Positions 6,991-7,676 of a stretch of 7,676 bases of DNA are shown here, piece after piece (positions within the stretch are counted from its first letter, which is position 1; each line of letters opens with the position of its first letter). Origin of the DNA: CAZVUW01 sp964629825 (lineage in GTDB: Bacteria; Actinomycetota; Nitriliruptoria; Euzebyales; Egibacteraceae); NCBI GenBank assembly GCA_964629825.1, contig CAZVUW010000123.1, forward strand, positions 1-7,676. The letters are read 5' to 3'. The translations under genes and the position numbers were made by a program. The notes below the pieces were generated by a model, which saw only the letters and a program-made list of their open reading frames with translations, made no database searches and was not told the origin of the DNA.

Positions 6991-7017
6991 TCAAGTGGGG
7001 CGCAAGAGCAGCACAAG
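6991..7017 (+). promoter_or_regulatory. Putative SARP operator: three CAAG repeats at exact 11-bp spacing upstream of the secreted-protein gene
   Basis: TCAAG, GCAAG and ACAAG begin at 6991, 7002 and 7013, each exactly 11 bases apart. The array ends 54 bases before the ATG at 7072, nearly the same distance as the array at 1908-1947 from its gene (57), and it has the same orientation relative to the downstream gene. It also lies 47 bases upstream of the regulator's start, so autoregulation is possible. The link to the SARP regulator rests on known SARP operator geometry. Confidence 0.55.
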
Positions 7018-7060
7018 GTTCAAATCGCACGGTGCCTTCGCAAGGACGACACACCGACCT

Positions 7061-7066
7061 AGGAGG
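7061..7066 (+). promoter_or_regulatory. Ribosome binding site of the secreted-protein gene
   Basis: A strong AGGAGG lies 5 bases before the ATG at 7072 and fixes this start. Confidence 0.85.
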
Positions 7067-7071
7067 CAACC

Positions 7072-7551
7072 ATGCTGAAGAACAAGCTCGCCCTGCTCAT
7101 GACCGTGCTCACGCTGGCGCTGGCCATCGCCGCCCCGGCCGCCGCCGCCCCGCCGCGGATCGACCTGCGCGGCGAGACGTTGGGCTACTACCACCTGGAC
7201 GAGATCGGCAACGCCGTGCTGAGCGGCGACGTGACCGGCCGTCCGTTCGACGGCGCCTACGAGGCGATGCTGGGCACCGCCGACGGGACGTTGCCGGAAC
7301 CCGGCGAGTGCGAGCCCGCCGTAGCGACGATGGAGGTGAAAGCCGAGCACGGCCGCCGCCGGGTCGCCCTCGAGGCTGAGGGCGAGGTCTGCGGTCGCTG
7401 GACCGACGCCACCTACGTCGTCAGCCACAGCTTCACCGGCACCTACGTCGTGACGGACGCCACCCAGGCCAACCTGCGCGGCACCGATGGCTGGATCGGC
7501 GTGGTCCTGACCAACGACGGCGGCGCGAACGTGGAGGTGTTCGACAGCTGA
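7072..7551 (+). CDS. Small secreted protein of unknown function
   Basis: A 159-aa protein not recognised as a named family. It opens with a classic Sec signal peptide: positive n-region (Lys3, Lys5), a hydrophobic core through about residue 20, then an Ala-rich APAAAA stretch with signal peptidase I cleavage likely around residues 23-26. There is no lipobox Cys and no other membrane segment, so release outside the cell is expected. The mature part of roughly 133 residues contains two cysteines (80 and 107) that could form a disulfide, and many alternating Val/Thr/Tyr segments (for example TYVVSHSFTGTYVV) suggesting beta-strands, perhaps a small beta-barrel or sandwich. It is acidic at both ends of the mature chain. 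The gene is divergent from the regulator and carries a repeat array in its promoter, so it may belong to the same regulon. A binding protein, inhibitor or enzyme are all possible; none can be chosen. Confidence 0.85.
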   Translation: MLKNKLALLMTVLTLALAIAAPAAAAPPRIDLRGETLGYYHLDEIGNAVLSGDVTGRPFDGAYEAMLGTADGTLPEPGECEPAVATMEVKAEHGRRRVALEAEGEVCGRWTDATYVVSHSFTGTYVVTDATQANLRGTDGWIGVVLTNDGGANVEVFDS

Positions 7552-7571
7552 CCTGCTCAGCGCAGGGCATC

Positions 7572-7603
7572 ACGGGGTCCGCGGCGGTGCTCGCGGGCCC
7601 CGT
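7572..7603. terminator. Hairpin terminator between convergent genes
   Basis: The 12-bp arms at 7572-7583 (ACGGGGTCCGCG) and 7592-7603 (CGCGGGCCCCGT) pair fully apart from one G-T wobble, around an 8-nt loop. The hairpin begins 20 bases after the secreted-protein stop and ends 7 bases before the stop of the convergent - strand gene, so it may serve both. No U-tract follows. Confidence 0.7.
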
Positions 7604-7610
7604 CCGCGCA

Positions 7611-7676
7611 TCAGGCCAGGTCGGAGGGTCGCAGCTGGACCGGGAACGGCTCGTCCACTGTCAGCAGCTCCTCACC
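7611..7676 (-). CDS. C-terminal end of a gene continuing beyond the right edge
   Basis: On the - strand an open frame enters from the right edge and ends at TGA (7611-7613) after 21 codons. The tail reads GEELLTVDEPFPVQLRPSDL plus Ala. The hairpin placed just past the stop and the good codon bias support a real gene. The FPVQLRPSDL ending recalls the C-terminus of actinobacterial Uma2-type (DUF820) nuclease-fold proteins, but the piece is too short to assign. Confidence 0.5.
   Translation of the reverse strand, partial: GEELLTVDEPFPVQLRPSDLA

Larger units (their letters stand above)
6944..7071. promoter_or_regulatory. Divergent promoter region between the regulator and the secreted-protein gene
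   Basis: The 128 bases between the regulator's GTG (- strand) and the + strand ATG at 7072 are noticeably less GC-rich than the genes. On the - strand TATTCT (6970-6975) is a possible -10 for the regulator, with a weak -35 (CCACTT, 6993-6998) 17 bases upstream that overlaps the repeat array. No clear sigma-70 boxes are seen for the + strand gene, as would fit an activator-dependent promoter. Confidence 0.5.

Noticed and set aside
6970..6994. TTGACC (6989-6994) with TATTCT (6970-6975) as a classical promoter on the - strand
   Set aside because: The spacer is only 13 bases; the -10 alone is kept as a possibility.
7018..7060. Sigma-70 -10 box for the secreted-protein gene
   Set aside because: No TANNNT-like hexamer at a proper distance was found; TTCAAA near 7019 is too weak to call.
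6941..7069. Longer regulator form starting at TTG 7069
   Set aside because: No ribosome site, collides with the divergent gene's Shine-Dalgarno, and the extra 42 residues look non-coding.

Overview
The window is very GC-rich DNA with strong GC bias at third codon positions, GTG starts alongside ATG, and the protein families of high-GC Actinomycetota. A soil-type actinobacterium is likely. Thermoleophilia (Solirubrobacter or Conexibacter relatives) is a guess from gene style and is not proven. No rRNA, tRNA, CRISPR array or insertion sequence was seen.

Layout. (1) Positions 3-395, + strand: the middle of a BadF/N-acetylglucosamine-kinase-type ATPase gene. It enters from the left edge and loses family similarity near 297, so it looks like a 3'-truncated remnant. 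(2) Positions 396-488: a short convergent intergenic region dominated by a 48-nt near-perfect palindrome (411-458), probably a two-way terminator. (3) Positions 489-6943, - strand: a three-gene unit read right to left. It holds a 1198-aa SARP/BTAD-STAND-ATPase regulator with a degenerate LuxR-like C-terminus (3347-6943), a PCMH-type FAD-dependent oxidase (1950-3350, sharing a 4-base GTGA overlap with the regulator), and after 97 bases a second, divergent FAD oxidase (489-1850). (4) Positions 6944-7071: a divergent promoter region. (5) Positions 7072-7551, + strand: a small secreted protein of unknown function, followed by a hairpin terminator (7572-7603). (6) Positions 7611-7676, - strand: the last 21 codons of a gene that continues past the right edge.

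The most interesting signal is not a gene. Short direct repeats with core CTCAAG/CAAG recur at exact or near-exact 11-bp spacing in three places: upstream of the first oxidase (1908-1947), upstream of the second oxidase inside the last codons of the regulator (3373-3389), and upstream of the secreted protein (6991-7017). All three point the same way relative to the gene they precede. SARP-family regulators are known to bind heptameric direct repeats spaced by one helical turn (11 bp). The natural inference is that the regulator encoded here controls both oxidases and the secreted protein through these arrays, giving a compact self-contained regulon. The substrate of the oxidases and the role of the secreted protein cannot be read from the sequence.
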